NCBI GenBank assembly: GCA_017459075.1
Contig: JAFUDQ010000007.1
Span: 1 to 64,000, forward strand
Direction of reading: 5' to 3'
Source of the DNA: Bacteroidales bacterium
Lineage (GTDB): Bacteria; Bacteroidota; Bacteroidia; Bacteroidales; UBA932
DNA length: 64,000 nucleotides
The position numbers and the translations under genes were made by a program. This document shows positions 43,331-53,142 of this stretch, piece by piece. Below the pieces are notes generated by a model. The model made no database searches. It was not told the DNA's origin and worked only from the letters and a program-made list of their open reading frames with translations. How positions within the stretch are numbered: the stretch's first letter is position 1; the number at the start of each line of letters is the position of its first letter.

Positions 43331-46132
43331 ATGAAGAAAGAGTATCTTAGCATACGCGGCGCGGCAGCGCATAACCTGAAAGGGGACAACGTAGACATCC
43401 CCCGCGGGGAATTCGTGGTTGTTACCGGACTTAGCGGCAGCGGAAAATCCTCCCTTGCCTTTGATACAATATATGCAGAGGGCCAGAGACGCTATATGGA
43501 CACCCTGAGCCCCTATGCAAAGCATTTCATGGGCATTCTGGAACGCCCGGAGGTAGAGGAAATAAAGGGCCTGAGCCCCATTATTGCCATTGAACAGAAG
43601 TCTACCGGCAACAATCCCCGCTCCACTGTGGGCACCATTACGGAAGTCTATGATTTCCTGCGACTTCTGTACGCCAGGGCCTCAAAAGCCTTCTCTCCTG
43701 AGACCGGCCTGGAAATGGTCCGCTACACTGACGAACAGATAGTGGAACTCATTCTTTCCGAATACAAAGGACGCAAATGCTATCTTCTGGCCCCGGTTGT
43801 CCGCGGGCGAAAGGGCCATTACAAGGAGCTCTTCGAGCAGATGCGCCGAAGGGGCTACACCCAGGCCTTGGTGGACGGAGAAATAGTTGAACTTAAGGAC
43901 GTTACCCAGCTGGACAGATACAAAGCCCACTTCATAGACCTTGTGGTTGACCGCCTGAAGCCGGACGGAACAGACCTTAAACGCATCCGCGACTCCGTAA
44001 TGCGCGCCCTCTCTTACGGCAAAGGCTCCGCAGCGGTAATGGATTTGGAAACAGGCAAAATCAGGCATTTCTCAAAGCATCTGGTGGACCCAGAAAGCGG
44101 CCTCTCGCTTCAGGAACCAGCCCCTCACAGCTTCTCCTTCAACTCTCCGGAAGGCTACTGCCCGCATTGCAAGGGCATGGGCCAGATAGTCGACGTCAAC
44201 ATAGACACCATCATCCCGAACCGCGGCCTTTCCATCGCCGAAGGCGGCATCGTCCCCCTTGGCAAGGTGCGTGAGAACAAGAAATACGATGTCGTCCGCG
44301 CCATCGCCAGAAAGCATAATTTTTCAATTTACGATCCGATTGCTACACTTCCGGACGATGTCGTCAGCCTCCTGGTCTTCGGGTCCGATGACCTTTACCG
44401 CATTGGCGACGGTGCCAGTTCGGAAATGGTTTCTTACTCAGGTGTGGTTGCAGATATCGAAGAGAAAGTCGTCTGCCCCGTCTGCCACGGCAGCCGTCTC
44501 AATGCCAATGCCGAATGCTTCAGGATAGACGGAAAAACCATTACAGAGGTATCTGCAATGGAGATTAGCGCCCTTCAAAAATGGCTGGACAGCCTTGACA
44601 GCGTACTGGACGAAAGGCAGAAAACCATCGCCAGGGATATCCTCAAGGAACTGAAGGAAAGGGTTCGCTTTATGATGGATGTGGGCTTGGAATACCTCTC
44701 CCTGGACCGTCCGACGGCCTCTCTCTCAGGAGGGGAGAGTCAGAGAATCCGCCTTGCCACGCAGATTGGTTCCAAACTGGTCAATGTACTTTACATCCTG
44801 GATGAGCCTTCCATCGGCCTGCATCAAAGGGATAACCGCAAACTCATCGCATCGCTGAAAAAGCTTCGCGATGAGGGAAATTCCATAATGGTCGTGGAGC
44901 ATGACACAGAGACTATGCTTAGCTCCGACTGGCTTGTGGATGTGGGACCGGGAGCAGGGGAGCAGGGCGGCAGAATCTGCCTCAGCGGCCCCACAAAGGA
45001 GCTCGTCGCCGGAAAGAAGCCCGCAAAAGACGTGGCGGAGCACTGCATCATCGGCCCTTCACTTACTCTTGATTACCTGCAGGGACGCAAAGAAATTGAA
45101 ATTCCGAAAGTCCGCCGCAGCGGCAATGGGAAATACATCGGCATAAGGGGCGCAAGGGGAAATAACCTCAAAAACCTGAATGTGGATATCCCGCTTGGCT
45201 GTTTCGTGGGTATCGCAGGGGTCAGCGGCAGCGGAAAATCCTCTCTCATCGGGGAGACTCTTGTGCCGTGGCTAAAGAATCATCTTTATAATGGCAAAGG
45301 CCATGTCCTGGATTGCGACGGCATTGTAGGTCTTGAAAACATAGACAAGCTCATAGAAATAGACCAGAGCCCCATTGGAAAGACTCCAAGGAGCAATCCG
45401 GCTACGTTTACAGGCGTATTCGGGGACATCAGGACCCTTTTTGCTGAGACAGTGGATGCAAAGGTGCGTGGTTTTGACGCCGGGCATTTCTCCTTCAATG
45501 TGCCGGGCGGGCGCTGCGAGGCCTGCAAGGGTGCCGGAATCAAGGTGATAGAAATGAACTTCCTGCCTTCTGTCAATGTGGTTTGCGACGAGTGCCGCGG
45601 CCACCGGTACAAGGACGACACCCTTGCCGTTCATTACAAGGGCAAGAATATCAATGACATACTTGAGATGCCTATTGCCGAGGCTTACGAGTTCTTCAAG
45701 CCGGTGCCTAAGATTGCCCAGAAGCTTGGGGCGATGGTGGACGTAGGCCTTGGATATGTTCATCTGGGACAGTCCGCCGTTACGCTTTCCGGTGGCGAAA
45801 GCCAGCGTATGAAGCTGGCCGCGGAACTCTTCCGGAAGTCTACCGGCAATACGCTTTACATTCTGGATGAACCTACCACAGGCCTTCATCCGGACGACAT
45901 AAAAGTGCTGCTTGCAGTGCTGCAAAAACTTGTAGAACAAGGAAATACGGTAATAATTACGGAACATAACCTGGATGTGCTGAAGTCTGTGGATTATATC
46001 CTTGACCTTGGCCCGGAGGGTGGCCGTGGGGGCGGCAGGGTAGTCGCCCATGGTACGCCGGAAGAGCTTGCAGAGAATGCTGACTCCGTCACAGGCCCGT
46101 TCCTGAAAGAAATACTGACATGGAAAAAGTAG
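43331..46132 (+). CDS. uvrA: Excinuclease ABC subunit A (UvrA)
   Basis: A 933-residue UvrA, near the usual length. Two ABC modules each have GxSGSGKSSL Walker A loops (starts near residues 34 and 630), LSGGESQR signatures and ILDEP Walker B motifs. The zinc modules CPHC..., CPVC... and CEAC...CDEC are present, and the UvrB-interaction region (GHYKELFEQMRRRGY) is kept, so it is the repair UvrA and not the short UvrA2. It detects bulky DNA lesions with UvrB. Its last 13 bases overlap the nucleoside kinase gene. Confidence 0.95.
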   Translation: MKKEYLSIRGAAAHNLKGDNVDIPRGEFVVVTGLSGSGKSSLAFDTIYAEGQRRYMDTLSPYAKHFMGILERPEVEEIKGLSPIIAIEQKSTGNNPRSTVGTITEVYDFLRLLYARASKAFSPETGLEMVRYTDEQIVELILSEYKGRKCYLLAPVVRGRKGHYKELFEQMRRRGYTQALVDGEIVELKDVTQLDRYKAHFIDLVVDRLKPDGTDLKRIRDSVMRALSYGKGSAAVMDLETGKIRHFSKHLVDPESGLSLQEPAPHSFSFNSPEGYCPHCKGMGQIVDVNIDTIIPNRGLSIAEGGIVPLGKVRENKKYDVVRAIARKHNFSIYDPIATLPDDVVSLLVFGSDDLYRIGDGASSEMVSYSGVVADIEEKVVCPVCHGSRLNANAECFRIDGKTITEVSAMEISALQKWLDSLDSVLDERQKTIARDILKELKERVRFMMDVGLEYLSLDRPTASLSGGESQRIRLATQIGSKLVNVLYILDEPSIGLHQRDNRKLIASLKKLRDEGNSIMVVEHDTETMLSSDWLVDVGPGAGEQGGRICLSGPTKELVAGKKPAKDVAEHCIIGPSLTLDYLQGRKEIEIPKVRRSGNGKYIGIRGARGNNLKNLNVDIPLGCFVGIAGVSGSGKSSLIGETLVPWLKNHLYNGKGHVLDCDGIVGLENIDKLIEIDQSPIGKTPRSNPATFTGVFGDIRTLFAETVDAKVRGFDAGHFSFNVPGGRCEACKGAGIKVIEMNFLPSVNVVCDECRGHRYKDDTLAVHYKGKNINDILEMPIAEAYEFFKPVPKIAQKLGAMVDVGLGYVHLGQSAVTLSGGESQRMKLAAELFRKSTGNTLYILDEPTTGLHPDDIKVLLAVLQKLVEQGNTVIITEHNLDVLKSVDYILDLGPEGGRGGGRVVAHGTPEELAENADSVTGPFLKEILTWKK

Positions 46133-47817
46133 AAATATTGTGTGAGAACCTTGGGCGGAAGATTTCCGTAGACAAGGGTACGTCCTTGCTTGAAATTGCA
46201 AAAGAGTTCTGTCCTACGGTGACTGACCCCAAGACTAAGAGGAAGTTCCCGGTGCTTGCCGCTTATGTAGACCATAAGCTTAAGGAGCTGACATTCAATG
46301 TAATGACAACTTATAAGGTGGAGTTTTTGGGGTATTGCCATGCCGACGGCCGCCGCACCTACCTCCGCTCTGTCTGCTTCCTTTTGCAGAAGGTCGTCCG
46401 TGAGCAGTTTCCGGAACGGACCCTTATCATTGACCATACTCTGCCCAGCGGAATGTACTGCGAGATTCTGGAGTCTCCCCATGGCAGGCCGATGCTTCTT
46501 TCGGAGGAGCAGATAGCTGCCCTTGATGCGCGGATGCATGAGCTTGCCGCAGCCGGTCTTCCTTTTAAGAAAGAAAGGAGCATGGCAGAAGATGCCCGTA
46601 GCCTTTACCTGTCCCAGGGGCAGCCGGACAAGGCCGCCCTTCTTGACAGCCTTGGCAAATATACCTGCAATCTTTATGAGCTTGATGGCTGCAAAGACTC
46701 TTTCCATGGCCCCCTGGCACCATCTACAGACCTTCTTACAAAATTCGCCCTGACTCCTTTCGGGGACGGCTTTTGCCTTCAGCCCCCGGTCATAGGGAAT
46801 TTCAATAAGCTGATGCCTATGCAGCGCCAGTCAAAGATTGCTGCTGCGCTCAAGGAGTATTCCAACTGGTGCAACATAATAAAAATCAATGGCTTGGGCC
46901 AGCTTAACAGCGCAATCCTTGAGGGTCGGGCCAAAGACCTTATCAATATTTCAGAGGCTTTCGGCGCCCGGAAATATGCCGCTATCGCAGATGAAATCCA
47001 GAGGCGTGATGCCAAGATAGTTTTCATTGCAGGCCCGTCTTCCAGCGGAAAGACCTCGTCTTCGCTGCGCATCGCCCTTCAGTGCCGCGTGCTTGGCCTT
47101 AATCCAAAGGTCATAGAACTTGACAATTATTTTGTAGATCGGGACTGTACGCCCAAGGATGAAAACGGGGAGTATGACTTCGAGTCGCTCTATGCGATGG
47201 ATTTGGAACTGCTTAACGCTCAGCTTGTTGCGCTTCTTGCGGGAGAGGAAGTTGAGATTCCGAAGTTCGATTTCAAAACCGGCAGTCGCGTTGCCGGCGG
47301 CGGCCGCAAGATGCGCCTGGAAGAAGGGGATATCCTCATCGCCGAAGGCATTCATGCCCTTAATCCGGAAATGACGCCGTCCGTGCCGCAGGATAAGATT
47401 TTCCGCGTGTACGCATCGGCCCTCACTTCCCTTAACATCGACGAAAACAACAATATTTCAACATCGGACAACCGCCTGCTGCGAAGAATGATTCGTGACA
47501 ACAGGGTTCGCGGCATATCTCCGGAAGACACAATCCTCCGTTGGCACAGCGTCCGCAGGGGAGAGTCCCGCAACATTTTCCCTTTCCAGGAGAATGCCGA
47601 TGCCATCTTCAATTCCGCCCTTATTTTTGAACTTCCGATGCTTAAGTATTATGCCACTCCGCTGCTTCAGAGGATACATCCGTCCTCTCCGGCATACCCT
47701 GAGGCCGTGCGTCTTCTGAAGTTCCTTGGCTACATTGTGTCCCTGTCTCCAGAGGAGATTGCAGCTATTCCGCCGACATCAATTATGAGAGAATTTATTG
47801 GCGGACAGACATTGTAA
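46120..47817 (+). CDS. Nucleoside kinase with TGS/ThrRS-like N-terminus
   Basis: A 565-residue protein common in Bacteroidetes: a TGS-like domain (1-70), a threonyl-tRNA-synthetase second-domain-like region (about 75-200) and a uridine-kinase-type P-loop domain (Walker A GPSSSGKTSSS near 306; ELDNYFVDRD; IAEGIHALNP). It probably phosphorylates uridine or another nucleoside; the role of the N-terminal tRNA-synthetase-like part is unknown. The start inside uvrA implies coupled translation. Confidence 0.85.
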   Translation: MEKVEILCENLGRKISVDKGTSLLEIAKEFCPTVTDPKTKRKFPVLAAYVDHKLKELTFNVMTTYKVEFLGYCHADGRRTYLRSVCFLLQKVVREQFPERTLIIDHTLPSGMYCEILESPHGRPMLLSEEQIAALDARMHELAAAGLPFKKERSMAEDARSLYLSQGQPDKAALLDSLGKYTCNLYELDGCKDSFHGPLAPSTDLLTKFALTPFGDGFCLQPPVIGNFNKLMPMQRQSKIAAALKEYSNWCNIIKINGLGQLNSAILEGRAKDLINISEAFGARKYAAIADEIQRRDAKIVFIAGPSSSGKTSSSLRIALQCRVLGLNPKVIELDNYFVDRDCTPKDENGEYDFESLYAMDLELLNAQLVALLAGEEVEIPKFDFKTGSRVAGGGRKMRLEEGDILIAEGIHALNPEMTPSVPQDKIFRVYASALTSLNIDENNNISTSDNRLLRRMIRDNRVRGISPEDTILRWHSVRRGESRNIFPFQENADAIFNSALIFELPMLKYYATPLLQRIHPSSPAYPEAVRLLKFLGYIVSLSPEEIAAIPPTSIMREFIGGQTL

Positions 47818-47829
47818 AGAAATTTTTGC

Positions 47830-47837
47830 TACATTTG
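47830..47837 (+). promoter_or_regulatory. -7 box before the deoxynucleoside kinase pair
   Basis: TACATTTG matches TAnnTTTG exactly, 26 bases before ATG 47864. No well-spaced -33 element is visible. Confidence 0.4.
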
Positions 47838-47863
47838 TAGGTAAGCAAAGAAATCATCCGGAA

Positions 47864-48502
47864 ATGCATATAGGAATAGCAGGAAATATCGGCAGCGGAA
47901 AGACCACCCTGACGCGAAAACTGGCAGAATATTACGGCTGGACGCCAAAATATGAGTCTGTCACTTACAATCCTTATCTTGAGGATTATTACAAGGACAT
48001 CGCACGGTGGTCCTTCAACCTTGAGATTTATTTTCTTGAGCAGAGGTTTGCGGATATCATCGATATCGCCAAGAGCCGGAAGGTTATCATCCAGGACAGG
48101 ACTATCTTCGAGGGCGTGTATATTTTCGTCGCCAACAACTATGAGATGGGAAACCTGTCTAAGAGGGATTTCGATACCTATATGCGTCTGTTTGAGATGA
48201 TGATGTCTACGGTGAAGTACCCTGACCTTATGATTTATCTCCGTTCCAGTGTGCCGCATCTTGTTTCGCAGATACAGAAGCGCGGCCGTGACTATGAGCA
48301 GAGCATCGGGCTTGATTACCTGAAGGGCCTTAATGACAAGTATGAGAAATTCATTGGAGAGGATTACAAGGGCCATGTGCTTACCATTGACGCAGACAAC
48401 CTGGACTTTGAAAACCGCCCGGAAGACTTTGCTTTTATTACGGACAAGATAGATTCAGAGCTCTTCGGCCTGTTTGGCAAAGAGGGCTTATCAATAGTGT
48501 AA
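47864..48502 (+). CDS. Deoxynucleoside kinase (first of tandem pair)
   Basis: A 212-residue dNK-family kinase from ATG 47864, the start that puts the P-loop (GIAGNIGSGKTTL) at the N-terminus as in relatives; longer upstream reading is noise. Other motifs: IIQDRTIFEG (DRS-type base-recognition loop) and QKRGRDYEQS lid. It phosphorylates a purine or pyrimidine deoxynucleoside for salvage. A paralogue of similar length follows 21 bases later. Confidence 0.9.
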   Translation: MHIGIAGNIGSGKTTLTRKLAEYYGWTPKYESVTYNPYLEDYYKDIARWSFNLEIYFLEQRFADIIDIAKSRKVIIQDRTIFEGVYIFVANNYEMGNLSKRDFDTYMRLFEMMMSTVKYPDLMIYLRSSVPHLVSQIQKRGRDYEQSIGLDYLKGLNDKYEKFIGEDYKGHVLTIDADNLDFENRPEDFAFITDKIDSELFGLFGKEGLSIV

Positions 48503-48523
48503 ATAAGTAAAAATCAATATATT

Positions 48524-49144
48524 ATGCATATCGCGATAGCTGGAAACATCGGTAGTGGCAAAACTACCCTCACCAAGATGCTGGCGGCTCATTACGGATG
48601 GACGCCAAAGTTTGAGTCTGTAGACTATAATCCTTATCTGGCAGATTTTTATGAAGATATGGAGCGCTGGTCCTTTAACCTTCAGGTTTATTTCCTGAAC
48701 AAGCGTTTCAAGGATGTTGTGGATATTTCCAAGACCGATGATGTCATTATCCAGGACCGTACCATCTATGAGGATGCCCGTATTTTCGCGCCGAACCTTC
48801 ATGCCATGGGGCTGATGTCTACCCGCGACTTTGAAAATTATTCAGATCTCTTTGACCTGATGATGTCCCTGGTTAATCCGCCGGATCTGCTCATTTACCT
48901 TCGCAGTTCCATTCCCAACCTTGTTTCCCAGATTCAGAAGCGTGGCCGCGAGTATGAGAAGAGTATCCGTATTGACTACCTGACTGGCCTTAATGAGCGT
49001 TATGAGAACTGGATTGCAGACTACAAGGCTAATCTTCTTGTTGTGGATGCCGACAAAATCAAGTTTGGCAACAGGCCGGAGGATTTCCAGCAGGTTACTG
49101 ATATGATTGACGGCCAGATGTATGGTCTTTTCCCTCAGAAATAG
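48524..49144 (+). CDS. Deoxynucleoside kinase (second of tandem pair)
   Basis: A 206-residue paralogue of the preceding gene, with GNIGSGKTTL, IIQDRTIYED and QKRGREYEKS. The two share most motif residues but differ throughout, so this is an old duplication. In Gram-positives such pairs split dA/dG/dC specificities and may form mixed dimers; that is a possibility here, not shown. Confidence 0.9.
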   Translation: MHIAIAGNIGSGKTTLTKMLAAHYGWTPKFESVDYNPYLADFYEDMERWSFNLQVYFLNKRFKDVVDISKTDDVIIQDRTIYEDARIFAPNLHAMGLMSTRDFENYSDLFDLMMSLVNPPDLLIYLRSSIPNLVSQIQKRGREYEKSIRIDYLTGLNERYENWIADYKANLLVVDADKIKFGNRPEDFQQVTDMIDGQMYGLFPQK

Positions 49145-49153
49145 TTTTGGGCC

Positions 49154-49585
49154 ATGAAAAAGTTTTTGCTTGTACTGGGACTTCTGATTGCCGGGGCTAT
49201 TGCGGTTTCGGCCCAGAATTTAAAGTCTATTACTTCTCAGGTTCGTGAGATTTCCGATGCTGACTGGACCAATTTTAAGATTGTACGTCCGGTCGTGATT
49301 GATTTCTATGCCGATTGGTGCGGTCCCTGCCGCAAGCTTGGTCCGCATTTGGACCGCTTGTCCATAGAGTACAAGGGGCGCGTGGACTTCCTTCGCATCA
49401 ATGTGGACAAGAATAACAAGTGGGCTTCGGAGTATGGCATCAAGTCCATTCCTTACCTTCTCTGGGTTAGTGGCATTGGTGACGACGGAGTCCTTGATTC
49501 CAGTAACACCCTTGGCTACATGGACTACGACAAGCTGAAAAATCTGGTAGAAACCCTACTTAAAAACAGGAACAAAACCCATTAA
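49154..49585 (+). CDS. Secreted thioredoxin-fold protein
   Basis: A 143-residue protein with a signal peptide (MKKFLLVLGLLIAGAIAVSA) and a thioredoxin domain containing the active site WCGPC in DFYADWCGPCRKLGP. It is an exported disulfide oxidoreductase, probably periplasmic. Nine bases after the second kinase gene. Confidence 0.88.
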   Translation: MKKFLLVLGLLIAGAIAVSAQNLKSITSQVREISDADWTNFKIVRPVVIDFYADWCGPCRKLGPHLDRLSIEYKGRVDFLRINVDKNNKWASEYGIKSIPYLLWVSGIGDDGVLDSSNTLGYMDYDKLKNLVETLLKNRNKTH

Positions 49586-49612
49586 GAGTCCTCTGGCTTT
49601 CCAACGCTCAAG

Positions 49613-49653
49613 AACCATGTATTTTGGAAACTTACGCTCCAGAATACATGGTT
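49613..49653. terminator. 15-bp hairpin between convergent genes
   Basis: AACCATGTATTTTGG (49613-49627) and CCAGAATACATGGTT (49639-49653) pair over 15 bp with one wobble and an 11-base loop. It stands between the thioredoxin-like gene and the convergent permease gene and may serve as a bidirectional terminator or be a mobile hairpin. Confidence 0.55.
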
Positions 49654-49685
49654 TCTTTCGCTCCGCGATGCCCCCGCACTCATCC

Positions 49686-49734
49686 TGTCATTTCGATGAT
49701 TTCCTGTCATTTCGACCGAAGTGGAGAAATCTCA
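49686..49734. repeat. TGTCATTTCGA-type extragenic repeat, one partial and one full unit
   Basis: A partial unit (TGTCATTTCGATGATTTCC) starts at 49686 and a full 30-base unit follows at 49705-49734, differing from the amylase copy at only a few positions. The last bases supply the TGA stop of the permease gene on the minus strand. Confidence 0.8.
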
Positions 49735-50931
49735 GGCCTGCTGGCGTTTCAGGTGGCGGTTTTCTACGTAGACGGCGATGCAGGCCGTTATGAAGTAGAA
49801 GACTGTCTGGATGAAGAGGCCGGTCATCTGGGTCTGGGCTGCGGTAAGGTCTCCGCCGGCACTGCTCATGTTGATGTAGGCCTGGGCCCCGAATGTGCTG
49901 GGGAAGATGTAGGAGAACAGCTTCCAGAAGCCCGGGAATGCGCTGTATGGCCACGAGGACCCTGTCAGGAACAGGCAAATCGGCGACAAAAACAAGAACA
50001 AAACGAAAACCGTCTCCCTCTTGTTTACAAAAGTGCTCCAAGTCATGCAGAAGTAAACGCAGTCCGTGACAAAGAGCAAGATAAGCATCATAATGTCAAG
50101 GAACTGGCCCCTCAGAGGCATACCGAAGATAGCCGGAACAATAAAGGAAATATATATTCCTATACCCATGTAAATGAGCCAGTAAGCCCAGCCGCGGCCA
50201 AGCACCGTCCTCATGATTCCATGGGTGTAAGGATTCCCCTTCAAAAGAGCAAAACTACGCTTCTGCTCCCTCAGGGTACCTGCAAGCAGGGTCATTCCGT
50301 AGAACATAGTCTGCTGAATAATTACAAGCAGGATAGCCGCCAACAGGAAAATACTGTAAGAGAACGTAGCATTGTAAGGATTATTCTCTTCATAAGGAAC
50401 AGCCTGAACCAGCGCAGAAGCCTCCTGCCCTGTGAACCCGGCAGCCGCATAGCGCTCTTTCTGAATCTCTGAAAGCTCACTAAGCATAACATGATTCGCT
50501 GCCATGAGGGCATTCTTGTAATAGAGGAAGCTGCTCATGACGCAGTAAACACTCACGGTAGCCGTTTCCATCCGCGCAAGTTTCTCACCAAAATCAGCCG
50601 GGAAATAGAAGATACCGTTCACCTTACGCTCCTCCAGAAGCTGACGGGCCTCCAGCATATCGGCGCATCTGAAGGCAACATCGACCTCACGGGTAGCATC
50701 GACCTCGCGTGTGAAACGTCTGCTCTCTGAACAACCGGCCTCGTCTACAACGGCCACCGGAGTATCCTCAAGGACGCCGTTCAGATAAACCACATTGTAA
50801 AGGAGCGGATAAATTAGGCCTGCCACAAAGAAAATAAGCAGCACGCCGCCGTCCTTGAAAATGAGCTTCAGCTCATGGACGCCAAGGTCCAGGACATCCT
50901 GGCACCAGTCTCGTATGAATGAAAATTTCAT
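49732..50931 (-). CDS. ABC-2 type permease (second of pair)
   Basis: A 399-residue membrane protein of the ABC-2 (YhhJ/YbhR) type: an N-terminal TM helix, a large periplasmic domain (about 50-180) and five C-terminal TM helices. It pairs with the next permease to export an unknown substrate through the HlyD/TolC chain. No ATPase gene is present in the operon, which is common for this bacteroidete arrangement. The stop codon lies inside an extragenic repeat. Confidence 0.85.
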   Translation of the reverse strand: MKFSFIRDWCQDVLDLGVHELKLIFKDGGVLLIFFVAGLIYPLLYNVVYLNGVLEDTPVAVVDEAGCSESRRFTREVDATREVDVAFRCADMLEARQLLEERKVNGIFYFPADFGEKLARMETATVSVYCVMSSFLYYKNALMAANHVMLSELSEIQKERYAAAGFTGQEASALVQAVPYEENNPYNATFSYSIFLLAAILLVIIQQTMFYGMTLLAGTLREQKRSFALLKGNPYTHGIMRTVLGRGWAYWLIYMGIGIYISFIVPAIFGMPLRGQFLDIMMLILLFVTDCVYFCMTWSTFVNKRETVFVLFLFLSPICLFLTGSSWPYSAFPGFWKLFSYIFPSTFGAQAYINMSSAGGDLTAAQTQMTGLFIQTVFYFITACIAVYVENRHLKRQQA

Positions 50932-50937
50932 AGCCGC

Positions 50938-52107
50938 TTATTCTTTAGGGTAATTCTGATAAATGTAGGCCTTCTTCAGGCGAATCATAACCGCCAGGGG
51001 CAGGAACTGGAAAAGCATCAAGTGAATGGCCTCAGGCCACCATGACGCAGGCCCGGTCCCAAGAATGACCTCGTCTGTATAAATCAGGAAGTAATGCCTT
51101 AGCGGGAAGGCCTGGGCAAGACCTCGGATTGCCGGATGCATTGCTTCTATCGGCAATGTAAAACCGGCGAAGGAGATAGCCAGGACGCTGTATAGGGCAC
51201 CGATACTAAGCGCCAGGCGTGGCACCGGAAGGCAGCCAATAATAAAAATCGCCACAGCCTCGCTGGCAAGAACCAGAAGGATAATGGCCGGGAACATGTT
51301 CCATACGCTGCCGGCAATAGGGAAGTGCATCCAGTCGTAAAGCAGGAACACCAGCGACATGCCTATAGCTGTGAAAAGAGCCGTGTAAACCAGCAGTTTT
51401 CCGCCAAGGACGGTAACAATCGAACCGCCACCTGTGCGCAGCAAGTGACGGGAAGTCCCGTATTTGAGCTCGCTGCCAAGTGAGTATATAAGCAGGATGA
51501 TGACTATCATTTCCAGAACGGCCGGAAGCATCATGTTACTTATATAATAATTGTAGCTGGTGTACGCGTTGCCAATCTGGTGAGTGTCCACCTGAATTGG
51601 TTTGATACGTCCCATAATCTGGTCTTCGTTCACACCCTTGGCGCGGAGCACCTTGCGCTGCACAGCTCCGTTAGTCAGGTTAATCATCGTCAGGATATCC
51701 TTGTAGGCAAGGGAACCGCCAAGGAAGTACATCCCGTTAAGATAATATGTGAACACCGGCTGGCGGCTGGCGGAAACATCGGCATACATGCCTTTGGGAA
51801 TGACGCAGAAGGAAGTGATTTCACCGCGCTGCATGGCAAGCCTGGCCTCGGCGAAGGTGTCAAACTTCACCGTTTTCCCCAGCTGCGTTGCATCCAGCTG
51901 CCTTGCGAACTGCCGTGACATGGAAGAGTTGTCATTGTCTACTATTCCGATGGGCAGGTCATGAGGCAGGCCGTCTCCGAAGAAGGTCAGAAAGAACACC
52001 GCACAGAACGTAATAACCCCGACGGAGCCAAGGAAGTACACAGGACGTTTCTTGTGTACTTCAATCTCCCTGAAGGCTACTGCGCGGATATTTTTCCAGA
52101 AATTCAT
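50938..52107 (-). CDS. ABC-2 type permease (first of pair)
   Basis: A 389-residue ABC-2 permease with the same layout: TM at about 20-40, periplasmic domain, and five TM helices (about 175-370). A motif LPIGIVDNDNSSMSRQFARQ is typical of the drug/lipid exporter subfamily. Its ATG overlaps the end of the HlyD gene by one base and 6 bases separate it from the second permease. Confidence 0.85.
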   Translation of the reverse strand: MNFWKNIRAVAFREIEVHKKRPVYFLGSVGVITFCAVFFLTFFGDGLPHDLPIGIVDNDNSSMSRQFARQLDATQLGKTVKFDTFAEARLAMQRGEITSFCVIPKGMYADVSASRQPVFTYYLNGMYFLGGSLAYKDILTMINLTNGAVQRKVLRAKGVNEDQIMGRIKPIQVDTHQIGNAYTSYNYYISNMMLPAVLEMIVIILLIYSLGSELKYGTSRHLLRTGGGSIVTVLGGKLLVYTALFTAIGMSLVFLLYDWMHFPIAGSVWNMFPAIILLVLASEAVAIFIIGCLPVPRLALSIGALYSVLAISFAGFTLPIEAMHPAIRGLAQAFPLRHYFLIYTDEVILGTGPASWWPEAIHLMLFQFLPLAVMIRLKKAYIYQNYPKE

Positions 52108-53102
52108 TATTCAATACCTTTAAGAATTGCGGACATTCCGGGACGAAGGCCCTGTACAGTCTCTGTAGGAACAGCCCTTACCTCGAAGGTCTTGGCATCG
52201 TACATCGAGGTCTCCTTTGTAGCCTTCCAGGTAGCATAAGAATCCAGGACGGCCAGGTAACTTACGGTAGCCTTGATTTCCTTGCCGTCAAGGGCGGGAA
52301 TGGCAACTGTAATCTCAGCACCCTGGGTAAGGCCGTGAAGATAGTCCTCACGAACATTGAATGTGAACCATACATCGCTGAGGTCTACAACCGTCATGAT
52401 AGGTGAACCGGTACCTACGAGCTCTCCTGTCTTGGGGAAAATCTCTGCAATGATACCATCGGCCGGGGAAGTAAGATAAAGCTCACCAAGGTAGCCTTCA
52501 ACCTCCTGAAGGGCGCCGTTAGCCCTCTGTACAAGGGCCTCAGCGGCAGCCTTGTCCTCTGAGCGGGCACCGGCTACAGCCATGTCGTACTGGCTCTTTG
52601 CGGCCTTAGCCTGTGCTACGGAAGCATCGTAACGGGCCTTGGTCTCATCATACTTCTGGGCGGAAACAACCTTCTGGTCATACAGTTTCTGAACCCTCTC
52701 GAAGCTCTTCTTCATTACATCCTCCTGTACAAGAGCCTGCTGCCAGAGTTCGTAAGCCCCGGTAATCTGCTCCTGACGGGCTCCGTTTGCAGCCTTGCTC
52801 TGCTGCGCCTTTGCTGCGGCAACTGCTCCGCGGGCCTGTGCCAGCTTCGCACGAACCTCCGGAGAATCAATGTTAACAACTGTATCGCCTTTGTGGACAG
52901 CCTGTCCCTCACGGACATAAAGTTCCTCTATACGTCCCGGAACCTTTCCGGAAACGCGGTACTCGCTGGCCTCAACCTCTCCCTGAATAACCAGAGCCTT
53001 AGGTTTTGAAACAATGTAACCGATGATTGCAATAACAAAAATGATGGCGATTAGGGCTATGATGCCTACTGCCAGATTGGCTTGATTCTTTTTCTGTGCC
53101 AT
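52107..53102 (-). CDS. HlyD/EmrA-type membrane fusion protein
   Basis: A 331-residue periplasmic adaptor: one N-terminal TM anchor (about 11-32), a biotinyl-lipoyl-like half (VSGKVPGRIEELYVREGQAV), a long Ala/Lys-rich helical hairpin (about 85-195), the second lipoyl half (GIIAEIFPKTGELV) and a beta-barrel domain. It bridges the permeases to the TolC-like channel. Confidence 0.9.
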   Translation of the reverse strand: MAQKKNQANLAVGIIALIAIIFVIAIIGYIVSKPKALVIQGEVEASEYRVSGKVPGRIEELYVREGQAVHKGDTVVNIDSPEVRAKLAQARGAVAAAKAQQSKAANGARQEQITGAYELWQQALVQEDVMKKSFERVQKLYDQKVVSAQKYDETKARYDASVAQAKAAKSQYDMAVAGARSEDKAAAEALVQRANGALQEVEGYLGELYLTSPADGIIAEIFPKTGELVGTGSPIMTVVDLSDVWFTFNVREDYLHGLTQGAEITVAIPALDGKEIKATVSYLAVLDSYATWKATKETSMYDAKTFEVRAVPTETVQGLRPGMSAILKGIE

Positions 53103-53142
53103 ATCTTAAATATCTTATATTCAATTATTTATGCCGATGTTT

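Noticed and set aside
47864-49144. Two deoxynucleoside kinases as an assembly duplication
   Set aside because: The two proteins differ along their whole length and have different termini, so they are true paralogues.
49624-50472. 282-codon plus-strand frame
   Set aside because: It runs antisense to the ABC-2 permease, begins in a hairpin and repeat, and shows no domain.
49732-53102. Missing ATPase as a sign of a broken exporter
   Set aside because: ABC-2 permease pairs with HlyD and TolC but no ATPase gene in the operon are common in Bacteroidetes, so this is not taken as decay.
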